Assembly (NCBI GenBank): GCA_015655545.1
Contig: JAATET010000031.1
Coordinates: forward strand, 1 to 64,000
Length of the DNA stretch: 64,000 nucleotides
DNA from: Chthoniobacterales bacterium
Lineage (GTDB): Bacteria; Verrucomicrobiota; Verrucomicrobiia; Chthoniobacterales; JAATET01
Reading direction: 5' to 3'
How positions within the stretch are numbered: the first letter of the stretch is position 1; each line of letters opens with the position of its first letter. Made by a program: the position numbers and the translations under genes. Of the stretch, positions 53,113 through 61,778 are shown in pieces. The notes below the pieces were generated by a model that ran no database searches, had not been told where the DNA came from, and saw nothing but the letters and a program-made list of their open reading frames with translations.

Positions 53113-53332
53113 AGATTTCTTCGCGCTGCAACGGGCCGACGGATACGGTATTGCGTCCGTTATCCAGGGTGGCCAGCAAACGCTCGGCGCGATTATTCGC
53201 CTTGGCTGTTTCCGTATCCGTCACGATCTGCAGGCCCGCGATGACCAGCTCTTTCAACGTCGTGCGTCGTTGTGCGGCCACCACCTTGGCGCGGTAAAGC
53301 ACTTCTTCAGGCAGATCAATGGTGGTTTTCAT
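53084..53332 (-). CDS. RHH antitoxin of the PIN pair
   Basis: An 82-residue protein beginning MKTTIDLPEEVLYRAKVVAAQRRTTLKELVIAGLQ, a ribbon-helix-helix DNA-binding start typical of VapB-type antitoxins; the C-terminal half would wrap the toxin. The ATG at 53332 starts the RHH motif, although the frame is open upstream. The pair probably autoregulates through this protein. Confidence 0.85.
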   Translation of the reverse strand: MKTTIDLPEEVLYRAKVVAAQRRTTLKELVIAGLQIVTDTETAKANNRAERLLATLDNGRNTVSVGPLQREEIYDRPVLRRH

Positions 53333-53392
53333 ATGGCCATATATACAGCTATAAGGCTGCGGCGTCAATTTTACAGAAGAACTTGATGAAAA

Positions 53393-55234
53393 TTACTTTG
53401 CCACCAGCTGCTCGAGCAGCGAGTTGATGCGCTTGAGCATCGCGTTCGGGTCCTCGAGCAGGCCGGCGCTGATGAGGGCGTTGTCGAAGACCTGCTCGGC
53501 GACTTGCTTGGCGAGTTCGGGATTCGTCTGCCGCGCCGCTTCGAGACCCGCCATCATCGGATGCGCGGGATTGATCTCGAGGTTTTGCTTGAACGGATTC
53601 GCTTCGCCGCGATTCAGATTTTTGAGGATGCGCCGCATGCTCGAGGTCATGTGCTTGTCGCTTTCGACCACGACGGCAGGGCTGTCCACGAGGCGTGAGG
53701 AAATCCCGACTTCGTCCACCTTGTCGCCGAGGCTTTCCTTGATGAAGTTGCAGAGCAGCCGCGCCGCGTCGTCGTCGAGTTTGCTCTCGGCTTTATCGAG
53801 CGCGATTTCGGCTTTTTCGGCGGCGATGAGCTTCTTGCCGTCGAATTCCTGCAGGTGATCCATGACGAATTCATCCCAAGGGTCGAAAAGGAACAGCACT
53901 TCGTAGTTCTTGGCCTGGAGGCCTTCGTAATACGGGCTGGCCAGGCAGGCCTCGCGGCTCGACCCCGAGATGAAATAAATATCCTTCTGCTCCTCGGGCA
54001 TGCGCGAGACATAATCGGCGATCGCGGCGGGAGTCTCGGAAGCCGAGGTCTCGTAGCGCAGCAATTTGGCGAGCGCCTCGCGGTGCGTGTAATCGCTGAC
54101 GATGCCTTCCTTGAGGAAGTGGCCGAACTCCTTGAAGAACTCCGCGTATTTCTCCGCGTCGCCCTTCGCTTCCTCGTCGAGGAATTTGAGGAATTTCGTG
54201 CTCAGCACCTTGTTGAGTTTCTGCATCAACGCGGAATCCTGCATCGTCTCGCGCGAGATGTTCAACGGCAGGTCTTCGCTGTCGACGACCCCTTTGAGGA
54301 AGCGCAGCCATTCCGGGAAAAGTCCCTTGGATTTCGACTGGATGAGGATCTTGCGGCAGTAGAGATGCACCTCGGATTCGGTCTTCGGCATGCCGAGCTT
54401 TTCGCGGCTGTGCTTCGGGACGAAGAGCAAGGCCTTGATGTCGATCGGCGCGTCGGCGCTGAAATGCAGGCGGTAGAGCGGCGCGTCGATGTCGTGACCG
54501 ATGAACTTGTAGAATTCCTCGTATTCCGTGTCGGTGACCTCGGATTTGCCGCGCGTCCAGATGGCGTTGATCGTATTGACGGCGGTGCCGTTGAGCTCGA
54601 TGGGCGCGCCGACGAAATTCGAGTAGCGCTTGATGACGGATTCGACGCGGTGGGCGTTGGCGTATTCCTGGTCCGCCTCGGTGAGCTGGATGACGATTTT
54701 CGTGCCGCGCGGCAGATCGGCGGCGGGCTCGATCTCGTAGCTGCTGACGCCGTCGGACGTCCAGCTCCAGCCGCTCTCCGCGGGTTGATAGCTGCGCGTG
54801 TGGACCGAGACCTTCGAGGCGACCATGAACGCGGAATAAAAACCGACGCCGAACTGGCCGATGATCTCGGCGGCGCCAGTGCCGCCCTTTGCCGCGGCGG
54901 TCTGCTTGATCTGCTCGAGGAAGGCCTTCGACCCGGAGTGCGCGATCGTGCCGAGATTTTCGATGAGCTCGGCATGCGTCATGCCGATGCCGGAGTCGGC
55001 GATGGTGATGGTTTTGGCTTCCTCGTCGGTATGGACGGTGATCGCGAGGGGGCGCTCGGGCTCGAAGATTTCCGTGCCCGAGGTTTGGAGAAATTTCAGC
55101 TTCTCGCTGGCGTCGGCGGCATTCGAGATGAGCTCGCGAATGAAGATTTCCTTATCCGTGTAGAGGGAGTGGATGACGATGTTGAGGAGCTGGGCGATCT
55201 CGGCCTGGAACTCGTGTTTTTCGGGTGTGCTCAT
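53393..55234 (-). CDS. htpG: Chaperone HtpG (Hsp90)
   Basis: A 613-residue Hsp90. The N-terminal GHKL ATPase has ELISNAADASEK, DSGIGMTHAEL, GTIAHSGSKAF and GQFGVGFYSAFMV. The middle domain contains LPLNISRETMQDSALM, and the C-terminal dimerisation domain ends with ERINSLLEQLVAK-like sequence. Length is close to E. coli HtpG (624). It folds client proteins with DnaK in the cytoplasm. Single gene on this strand. Confidence 0.97.
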   Translation of the reverse strand: MSTPEKHEFQAEIAQLLNIVIHSLYTDKEIFIRELISNAADASEKLKFLQTSGTEIFEPERPLAITVHTDEEAKTITIADSGIGMTHAELIENLGTIAHSGSKAFLEQIKQTAAAKGGTGAAEIIGQFGVGFYSAFMVASKVSVHTRSYQPAESGWSWTSDGVSSYEIEPAADLPRGTKIVIQLTEADQEYANAHRVESVIKRYSNFVGAPIELNGTAVNTINAIWTRGKSEVTDTEYEEFYKFIGHDIDAPLYRLHFSADAPIDIKALLFVPKHSREKLGMPKTESEVHLYCRKILIQSKSKGLFPEWLRFLKGVVDSEDLPLNISRETMQDSALMQKLNKVLSTKFLKFLDEEAKGDAEKYAEFFKEFGHFLKEGIVSDYTHREALAKLLRYETSASETPAAIADYVSRMPEEQKDIYFISGSSREACLASPYYEGLQAKNYEVLFLFDPWDEFVMDHLQEFDGKKLIAAEKAEIALDKAESKLDDDAARLLCNFIKESLGDKVDEVGISSRLVDSPAVVVESDKHMTSSMRRILKNLNRGEANPFKQNLEINPAHPMMAGLEAARQTNPELAKQVAEQVFDNALISAGLLEDPNAMLKRINSLLEQLVAK

Positions 55235-55332
55235 AGGAAAATCGATGGGGCGGAAACCATAGCGGGCACGCGGTCGTGTCGAAAGATTTAATCGATTGAC
55301 GGAGCGGCGGCGGCCGCGCGGTATGGCGGGCG

Positions 55333-56361
55333 ATGGAGATCAAAATCACGGCGGCGGATTGGCGGCGGCTGCGCGCGCTGCGCGACCGATTCCTGGGCGA
55401 CGCGAGTGAGGAATATTGGACGGAACGCGATCTCGAGCTTTACGACGCCACTTTTGCCCGGCGGATCGGCTGGAAATGGGAAGGGGTGCTGGAGAGCCTG
55501 ACCCGCGCGCATTGGAAGCCGGCGTCGACGCGGATTCTCGACTGGGGCTGCGGGACCGGCATCGCCGCCCGCGCGGTGGCGGCGTGGAGCGGGATTGGGG
55601 ACGCGGAGGTGTTCGATCAATCCGCGCTGGCCGCCGCCTTCGCGAGGGAAAGCCTGCAACAACGAGGCGTGCGCGCGCAGCGGAAAAACGGGGAAGGGCC
55701 GGTCGAGCCGGGCACGCTGCTGCTGCTCAGCCACGTCGCCGGCGAACTGAAGGACGAGGAGTTGACCCGCCTCGCCCAAATGGCCGCGACGGCGGAGGAG
55801 GTGATCTGGGTGGAGCCGGGCTCCCGCGAGATCAGCAGGCGGCTCGGGGCGGCGAGAGAGATTTTACGCGCGGCGGGGCATCGATTCGCCGCGCCCTGCA
55901 CGCACGATCGAGCTTGCCCCATGCTCGCGCCGGAGAACGAGCGGCACTGGTGCCATTTCTTCGCGCGTCCGCCGACGGAAGTTTTCCAATCGCCGTTCTG
56001 GCGCGAGTTTTCCACGCGGCTCGAGATCGACCTGCGCAGCCTGCCCTACAGTTTTCTCGCCGCTTCGCGCCGGGAAATTCCCGCATGGCCGGCGGACGCG
56101 GAGCGGTTGATCGGGCGGCCGCGAGAGTTGAAGGCGCACGCCGAGTTATTCTGCTGCGGAGCGGATGGCTTGCACGAACGCATGCTCCAAAAACGCGACG
56201 AGCCCCGGCTCCATCGCCGCGTTACCAAAAAAGGGTTGGACGGGGTGTTTGCGTGGAATTTGGATTCCGGGAAACCCGATCGCGTCCTCCGGGGGCGGCT
56301 CGTGGACGGCGATGATCCCGCGGGGCGGGATTACTTGAACGGCACGGGCGAGATCTCGTAG
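55333..56361 (+). CDS. Rsm22-like small-subunit methyltransferase
   Basis: A 342-residue SAM-dependent methyltransferase with SAM loop ILDWGCGTGIAARAV. A Cys motif CTHDRACPMLAPENERHWCHFF in the middle is shared with Rsm22/METTL17, in which the cysteines bind an iron-sulfur cluster. Family members act on or assist assembly of the small ribosomal subunit. The 3' end overlaps the convergent prfC gene by 31 bases. Confidence 0.8.
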   Translation: MEIKITAADWRRLRALRDRFLGDASEEYWTERDLELYDATFARRIGWKWEGVLESLTRAHWKPASTRILDWGCGTGIAARAVAAWSGIGDAEVFDQSALAAAFARESLQQRGVRAQRKNGEGPVEPGTLLLLSHVAGELKDEELTRLAQMAATAEEVIWVEPGSREISRRLGAAREILRAAGHRFAAPCTHDRACPMLAPENERHWCHFFARPPTEVFQSPFWREFSTRLEIDLRSLPYSFLAASRREIPAWPADAERLIGRPRELKAHAELFCCGADGLHERMLQKRDEPRLHRRVTKKGLDGVFAWNLDSGKPDRVLRGRLVDGDDPAGRDYLNGTGEIS

Positions 56362-57962
56362 TCGGGATTCTTGGTTTCGAAATAGCCGAGCGACCACGCG
56401 TTCGTGAGCAGGGCGAGATCGAGGCCGTTTGCGTCCTTCGCCTGTTTCGCTCCGGTGGGCAAGGTCAGCTCGGGGGTGCCGGTGGAGCCGTCCTTCGCGC
56501 GCACCCAGCGGACCACGCTCCAGGGGGCGGTCTCGATGCGGCAGAGCGCGCCGTATTCGGACTCGAGGCGGTATTGGAGCACTTCAAACTGCAAGGGGCC
56601 GACCGCGCCGAGCAGGGGCGTGCGCGTGAGGGAATCGTTCAATTCGAAGGCCTGCGCGACGCCTTCGCGGAGCAGCTGGTCGAGGCCTTCGCGGAAGCGT
56701 TTTCCGGTCGCGGTGCTGGAGCTGTGGATCTGGGCGAAGCACTCGGGCACGAAGCGCGGGAGCTCGTCGAAGCGGACCGAGGGATTCTCCGCGAGCGTGT
56801 CGCCGATCTGGAAATCCTGGTTGCCGACGATGCCGACGACATCGCCCGCCCACGCGGTGTCCACGGTCTCGCGATCCTGCGCGAAGAGCCGCTGGGAGTT
56901 CGACAGGCGCACGGGTTTTCCGGCCCGCGGATGCTGCACGACCATGTCGCGCTGAAATGCGCCGGAGACGATGCGGATGAAGGCCACGCGGTCGCGGTGT
57001 TTCGGATTCATGTTGGCCTGAATCTTGAAGACAAATCCGGAAAATCCCGGGTCGAGCGGAGAGACCACGCCCGTCCGGCTTTCCCGCGGCGTCGGGGCCG
57101 GAGCGAGGGAAAGAAACCGGTCGAGCAGCAGCTGCACGCCGAAGTTGTTCATGGCGCTGCCGAAGAAAACGGGCGTGAGCCGGCCGGCGCGGATTTCGTC
57201 CAGATCGAAGGCCGCGCCCGCGCCGTCGAGGAGATCGAGCTCGTCGCGGAATTGCGCGTAGACGTCCGGCGCCATCGCTGCCTTCACGAGCGGATCGTCC
57301 ACGCCGCCGACCTGCTCGGGCGCGCGGTAGGCGCCGCGGGGCGTTCGCTCGAAGAGATGCACCTCGCTGGACTGGCGGTCGTAAATGCCGCGAAAATCCG
57401 TGCCGCTGCCGAGCGGCCAATTGATCGGCATCGCGTGAATGCCGAGGACGTTTTCGAGCTCGTCGAGCAGGTCGAGAGGCGGCTTCGCGGGCCGGTCGAG
57501 CTTGTTCATGAAGGTGAAAATCGGCACGCCGCGCTGGCGGCAGACTTCGAAGAGCTTGCGCGTCTGCGCCTCGATGCCCTTCGCGGCATCCACGACCATC
57601 ACGGCCGCATCCACGGCGGTGAGCACGCGATAGGTGTCCTCGGAGAAATCCTTGTGGCCGGGCGTGTCGAGGAGGTTGACGACGCAGCCGCCGTATTCGA
57701 ATTGCAGCACGGTCGAGGAAATCGAAATGCCGCGCTGGCGCTCGAGCTCCATCCAGTCGCTCGTCGTCGCGCGCTGGTCCTTGCGCGCGGTCACGCTGCC
57801 GGCGAGCTGGAGCGCGCCGCCGTAGAGCAGGAATTTTTCGGTGAGCGTGGTCTTGCCGGCGTCGGGGTGCGAGATGATGGCAAACGTGCGACGGCGGGCG
57901 ATCTCGCGGGCGGCCTGCTCCGAAGGCGCGATGGTGGCGGATGGATTTTCCAAAACGGGCAT
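56331..57962 (-). CDS. prfC: Peptide chain release factor 3
   Basis: A 543-residue RF3 GTPase: P loop ISHPDAGKTTLTEK, switch I region ERQRGISISSTVLQF, G3 DTPGHKDF, G4 FMNKLDR and the later beta-barrel domains. RF3 removes RF1 and RF2 from ribosomes after termination. The start is the ATG at 57962 (PVLENPSATIAPSEQ), with the frame open upstream for 14 codons. Confidence 0.95.
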   Translation of the reverse strand: MPVLENPSATIAPSEQAAREIARRRTFAIISHPDAGKTTLTEKFLLYGGALQLAGSVTARKDQRATTSDWMELERQRGISISSTVLQFEYGGCVVNLLDTPGHKDFSEDTYRVLTAVDAAVMVVDAAKGIEAQTRKLFEVCRQRGVPIFTFMNKLDRPAKPPLDLLDELENVLGIHAMPINWPLGSGTDFRGIYDRQSSEVHLFERTPRGAYRAPEQVGGVDDPLVKAAMAPDVYAQFRDELDLLDGAGAAFDLDEIRAGRLTPVFFGSAMNNFGVQLLLDRFLSLAPAPTPRESRTGVVSPLDPGFSGFVFKIQANMNPKHRDRVAFIRIVSGAFQRDMVVQHPRAGKPVRLSNSQRLFAQDRETVDTAWAGDVVGIVGNQDFQIGDTLAENPSVRFDELPRFVPECFAQIHSSSTATGKRFREGLDQLLREGVAQAFELNDSLTRTPLLGAVGPLQFEVLQYRLESEYGALCRIETAPWSVVRWVRAKDGSTGTPELTLPTGAKQAKDANGLDLALLTNAWSLGYFETKNPDYEISPVPFK

Positions 57963-57975
57963 GAGAATGATCGAA

Positions 57976-58707
57976 CTATTCCGTTTGCGCCAGCCGCGCG
58001 ACATAGACGGTGCTCGCGGACTCGCGGTCCTGCAGCGGATTGTCGAACGTCACGATGCGGCTTGCGGAAGCGGCGAAAACGGCGGCGAGTTTTTCCAGGA
58101 ACGTCGCGTCGGGCGGATCGTCGGACCACAGGGCAAAGACGCCGCCGGGTTTGAGCTGCGCGGCGAGGCGGCGCAGGCCTTCGAGCTCGTAGAACGAACC
58201 ATGCCGCGCGTGCAGGAGGTGGTCTGGGGAGTGATCGATGTCCAGCAGCACGGCGTCGAATCTGCGGCCGGGTTGCGCGGAATCGAATCCTTCCTCGGGG
58301 TTGTCCGCGAGCGCGAAGAAGTCGCCGTTCACGAAGCGGCAGCGGGGATCGGAGGTCAGCTTCGGGCCGAGTGGGAGCAGGCCGCGGCGATGCCAGTCGA
58401 TGACGGCGTCGAGGGCATCGACGACGAGCAGCGAGCGGACGGCGGGATTTTGCAATGCGGCGTGGGCGGTGCAGCCGAGCCCGAGGCCGCCGACCACGAC
58501 ATCCAGCTCGTGGGATTCGAGCCCGGCGAGGCCGATTTCCGCGAGCGCTTCTTCGACGCGCGTGAAGAGGCTCGACATGAGGAACGCCTCGCCGAGCTTG
58601 ATCTCGAAAACATCGAGGTCGCCGAGCGAGGGCACGCGCCGGCGGCGCAGGCTGAGGTCGCCGAGCGGCGTGGGGCGAAAGTCCAGCTCCTCGAATTGCA
58701 TGCTCAT
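57976..58707 (-). CDS. Spermidine-synthase-like protein
   Basis: A 243-residue Rossmann-fold protein resembling spermidine synthases: EIKLGEAFLMSSLFT, VVGGLGLGCTAHAAL with the glycine loop, LLVVDALDAVIDWHR and the DAVLLDIDHSP block where aminopropyltransferases have their catalytic Asp. It lacks the N-terminal beta barrel of true spermidine synthases, so the substrate is uncertain. Its ATG overlaps the TGA of hflX (ATGA at 58704-58707). Confidence 0.75.
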   Translation of the reverse strand: MSMQFEELDFRPTPLGDLSLRRRRVPSLGDLDVFEIKLGEAFLMSSLFTRVEEALAEIGLAGLESHELDVVVGGLGLGCTAHAALQNPAVRSLLVVDALDAVIDWHRRGLLPLGPKLTSDPRCRFVNGDFFALADNPEEGFDSAQPGRRFDAVLLDIDHSPDHLLHARHGSFYELEGLRRLAAQLKPGGVFALWSDDPPDATFLEKLAAVFAASASRIVTFDNPLQDRESASTVYVARLAQTE

Positions 58708-60005
58708 CGGCTCACGGCCGGTGCGCCGGCATGGGTGGCCTGGAAGGCGGAAAGCTCCCGCGCGATGCGGTCGGAGATGGTGGCGCGGACGCGGACGAAT
58801 GCCTCCTCGTAGTCGACCTGCCGCACGGCGCCTTCGCGATGCAGGCGGGCGAGCAGATCGGCGCGCTCGATGGGCAATCGCAGCTCCACCGTGCCGGTGC
58901 CGGCGCTCACGAAATCCGAGATGCGGTGCACGAGCTCGTCGAGACCTTGTCCGTCGTGCACGGAAATGAAGACGGCTTCCGGGAAATGCCTGCGCAGGAT
59001 CGCGCGCGTCGCCGGGTCCTCGACTTTGTCCATCTTGTTGAAGGCGACGAGCGTCTGTTTCGTGTCCGCGCCGAGGTCGGCGAGCACCTTCATCGTCGTG
59101 TTGTAAAATTCCATCACGCGCGGGTGCGACGCATCGAGGACGTGGATCAGGAAATCCGACAGGGCGGCTTCTTCGAGGGTGGCGTTGAAGGACTCGACGA
59201 GCTGGTGCGGGAGCTTGCGGACGAAGCCGACGGTGTCGGTGAGCAAAAGGGGCTGCTTGTTGGGCAGGGCGATTTTGCGCGTGGTGGTGTCGAGCGTGGC
59301 GAAGAGCTTGTTTTCCACGAGCACGTCGGCGCCGGTGAGCTTGCGCAGGAGCGAGGATTTTCCGGCGTTCGTGTAGCCGACGATGGCGGCGTTTGGCACG
59401 GGGGCGCGTTTGCGATCCTTGCGCTGGATGGCGCGGGATTGGCGGACGTTGACGAGCTCTTTTTTAAGGCGGTCGATCTGGCCGCGGATCTTGCGGCGAT
59501 CCTGCTCGAGCTGGCTCTCGCCTTCGCCCTTCGCGCCGATGCCGCCGCCCTGTTTGCCGAGGTGGCCCCACGCGCGGGTGAGACGCGGCATCGAGTAGGC
59601 CATGCGCGCGAGATCGACCTGGATGCGCGCCTCGCGGGTCTGCGCGCGCATGCCGAAGATATCGAGAATGATCTCCGCGCGATCGATGACGGTGACTTTG
59701 GAAAGATCCTCCCAATTCCGCTGCTGCGCGGGGGTGAGCTCGTTGTCGAAAATAATGACGTCGCAGTTCCGCGCCTGGAGATGGTCGCAGATTTCCTGCG
59801 CCTTGCCGGAGCCGAGAAGAAATCGCGCCTGCGTCTCGCGCATGTGCACGAGCATGCGGTCGACGATCGGGATGCCGAGCGTGCGCACGAGCTCGCCGAG
59901 CTCGTCGAGCAGATCCTGGGCGTCGGCTTTGTCCGCCGGATCGACGTAGGCGCCGACCAGCAGCGCCCGCTCGACGATTTTATCGCGTGGCTTGATTTCG
60001 AACAT
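58704..60005 (-). CDS. hflX: Ribosome-associated GTPase HflX
   Basis: A 433-residue HflX: N-terminal domain with RFLLGSGKAQEICDHLQ, VIIFDNELTPAQQRNWE and TVIDRAEIILDIFGMRAQTREARIQVDLARM, a GTPase with P loop VGYTNAGKSSLLRKL, G3 DTVGFVRKLPHQLVESF and G4 FNKMD. HflX splits stalled ribosomes after heat shock. Coupled to the spermidine-synthase-like gene. Confidence 0.95.
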   Translation of the reverse strand: MFEIKPRDKIVERALLVGAYVDPADKADAQDLLDELGELVRTLGIPIVDRMLVHMRETQARFLLGSGKAQEICDHLQARNCDVIIFDNELTPAQQRNWEDLSKVTVIDRAEIILDIFGMRAQTREARIQVDLARMAYSMPRLTRAWGHLGKQGGGIGAKGEGESQLEQDRRKIRGQIDRLKKELVNVRQSRAIQRKDRKRAPVPNAAIVGYTNAGKSSLLRKLTGADVLVENKLFATLDTTTRKIALPNKQPLLLTDTVGFVRKLPHQLVESFNATLEEAALSDFLIHVLDASHPRVMEFYNTTMKVLADLGADTKQTLVAFNKMDKVEDPATRAILRRHFPEAVFISVHDGQGLDELVHRISDFVSAGTGTVELRLPIERADLLARLHREGAVRQVDYEEAFVRVRATISDRIARELSAFQATHAGAPAVSR

Positions 60006-60104
60006 GCTGCCTCACCATAGCAGGCGCGGGAGATCGCGCCAGATTCGACGGGCGATGCCTGGCGCGGCTTCATTCGCGATCGCCGGCTGCCCTTTGCGGA
60101 GTTT

Positions 60105-61211
60105 TCAAGGGGCGGCGATCTGGACGGCCTGGACGGACTTTGCAGACTCACGCGCGGCGTCGAGGATCTCGACGACGGTGACATTCATGGGGAGCGATGA
60201 GGGGCCGCCGGCGGGGTCTGCTTTTCCGCGCACGACGGCGGCAAAGTAGCTGAACGGATTGTCGTAGGGCGCCTCCGGCAGAGGCAGCTCGCGGCTTTTT
60301 TCTTCGGAGCCGTGGCGGAGGCGGAGATGGGTGCGGTCGTCCGCGAAGGCAGCGCCTTTCGTGCCGTAAACTTCGAGATTTTTTCGACCGTATGGCCAGT
60401 TCCAGGAAGCCTGGATGATGCCTTGCGCGTGCGCGTAGAGCAGCAGGATCGTGGCCTCGTCCTCGACTTTCGCGTAGGCCGGATCGGTTTTGAATTTCTG
60501 CGTTGCGGCCACGATGGACTGGGGCCGTTCGCCGTTCATCAGCCACGTCATCAGATCCGCGCCGTAGCAGCCAAAATCGACCAGGGCGCCGCCGCCGTTC
60601 AATACGGGGTCGGTGAGCCAGGCGAGGAATTCCGGCGGGATGTTGATTTCCTTCGGCCCCTCGTGGCCGTCGCAGGCGATCATTTTTCGAATCTCGCCGA
60701 GTTCGCCTTTCGCCACGAGCCGTTGCGCTTCCTGCACGGTGGGATACCAGGTCGTTTCGTAGTTCGTGAGCACCTGGACGTCATGCTCGGCGGCGAGTTT
60801 TTCGATTTCCCGAGCGTCCTATCCGTTCGAGGCGAGCGGCTTCTCGACCATGATGTCGATTCCGTGTTTCGCGCACGCGCGGATGATTTCGAGATGGTCG
60901 TGGATCGAGGTGAATACCACGACAGCTTCGGGTTTCGCGGTATCGAGCATGCGGTCGATGTCGGGCTGGACGATGCCCGGGTCGAAGTGAAACCGCGCGG
61001 CCATCTGCTGCGCCAGCGCCGCGTCCGGTTCGGAGATGCCGACGATCCGGATATCCTTCCGGTCGAGGTGGCTGAGAATGTTGCCGACATGCCCGTGCAC
61101 GAGGCCGTCGACGCCGAGGCGAAGAGGTTTTTGGCCGGAAGCGGGAGTCTGCGCGGGAGAGGGGAGGATAGCCACGCTGGTCAGAGCGAGCAGGAGGAGT
61201 GGGCTTTTCAT
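60105..61211 (-). pseudogene. Secreted Gfo/Idh/MocA oxidoreductase with in-frame TAG
   Basis: A single frame of 369 codons split by TAG at 60819-60821. The N-terminal part has a signal peptide (LLLLALTSVAILPSPAQ), a Rossmann start LRLGVDGLVHGHVGNILSHLD and the family motif VEKPLASNG, just before the stop. After it the frame continues DAREIEKLAAEHDVQVLTNYETTWYP, then the substrate-binding domain with EGPKEINIPPEFLAWLTDP and GGALVDFGCYGADLMTWLM. In relatives the stop position holds a residue such as Lys or Gln, and one C to T change from CAG would give it. Recent inactivation or sequence error. Confidence 0.85.
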
Positions 61212-61422
61212 GAGGGGGGCGGATGAGAGTTATATCGGCGGCGTGGAGGGGCTGCAATATTCCGAACGGCGAGTGGCTTGCGGTCTGGCGCCGGTGTTTG
61301 CTGCCCGGACGGGCGCCGTCCCACCCGCGAACTTCGGGTCGGCCCTGGGAAAAGTCGCTCTTGATGGGATCGCGGCGACGGCCCTTGAATCGGGCCGCGA
61401 AGTCGGGCTAGCGTATCGGGCG

Positions 61423-61758
61423 ATGAGCAAACCCGCCTGCCCGATGTGCGAAATGGACGATGTGCTGGACCACGCGGATCGCTGGGAATGCGTCACCTGC
61501 GGGCACGAGTGGCCGCGGGAGGCCGAGCCGGTCGAGGCCGCCGGAGCGCGCGTCGTCAAGGACGCCTACGGCACGGTGCTCGCGGATGGCGACTCGGTGA
61601 CGCTGATCAAGGATTTGAAACTCAAGGGCTCGTCTCAGGTCATCAAAGGCGGAACGAAGGCGAAGGGCATTCGCCTCGGGGACGGCGATCACGAAATCTC
61701 CTGCAAGATCGATGGCAGCGCCATTGGATTGAAGGCGTGTTTCGTGAAAAAGGCCTGA
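61423..61758 (+). CDS. PhnA-like zinc-ribbon protein
   Basis: A 111-residue protein: a zinc ribbon (CPMCEMDDVLDHADRWECVTCGHEW) and the PhnA C-terminal domain VVKDAYGTVLADGDSVTLIKDLKLKGSSQVIKGGTKAKGIRL. The family was once linked to phosphonoacetate hydrolysis, but that activity belongs to an unrelated protein. Function of this one is unknown. Confidence 0.88.
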   Translation: MSKPACPMCEMDDVLDHADRWECVTCGHEWPREAEPVEAAGARVVKDAYGTVLADGDSVTLIKDLKLKGSSQVIKGGTKAKGIRLGDGDHEISCKIDGSAIGLKACFVKKA

Positions 61759-61778
61759 AAAATTCTCCGGTCGTCCGG

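Noticed and set aside
53855-55291. Forward frame of 478 codons opposite htpG
   Set aside because: Shadow of htpG, without recognisable domains.
27968-60821. Recoding of TAG or TGA as sense codons
   Set aside because: TAG and TGA are used as ordinary stops by many intact genes in the window, often in overlapping ATGA junctions.
61223-61411. Short forward frame of 62 codons before the PhnA-like gene
   Set aside because: No family resemblance, no ribosome binding site that stands out and Arg/Trp-rich shadow-like composition.
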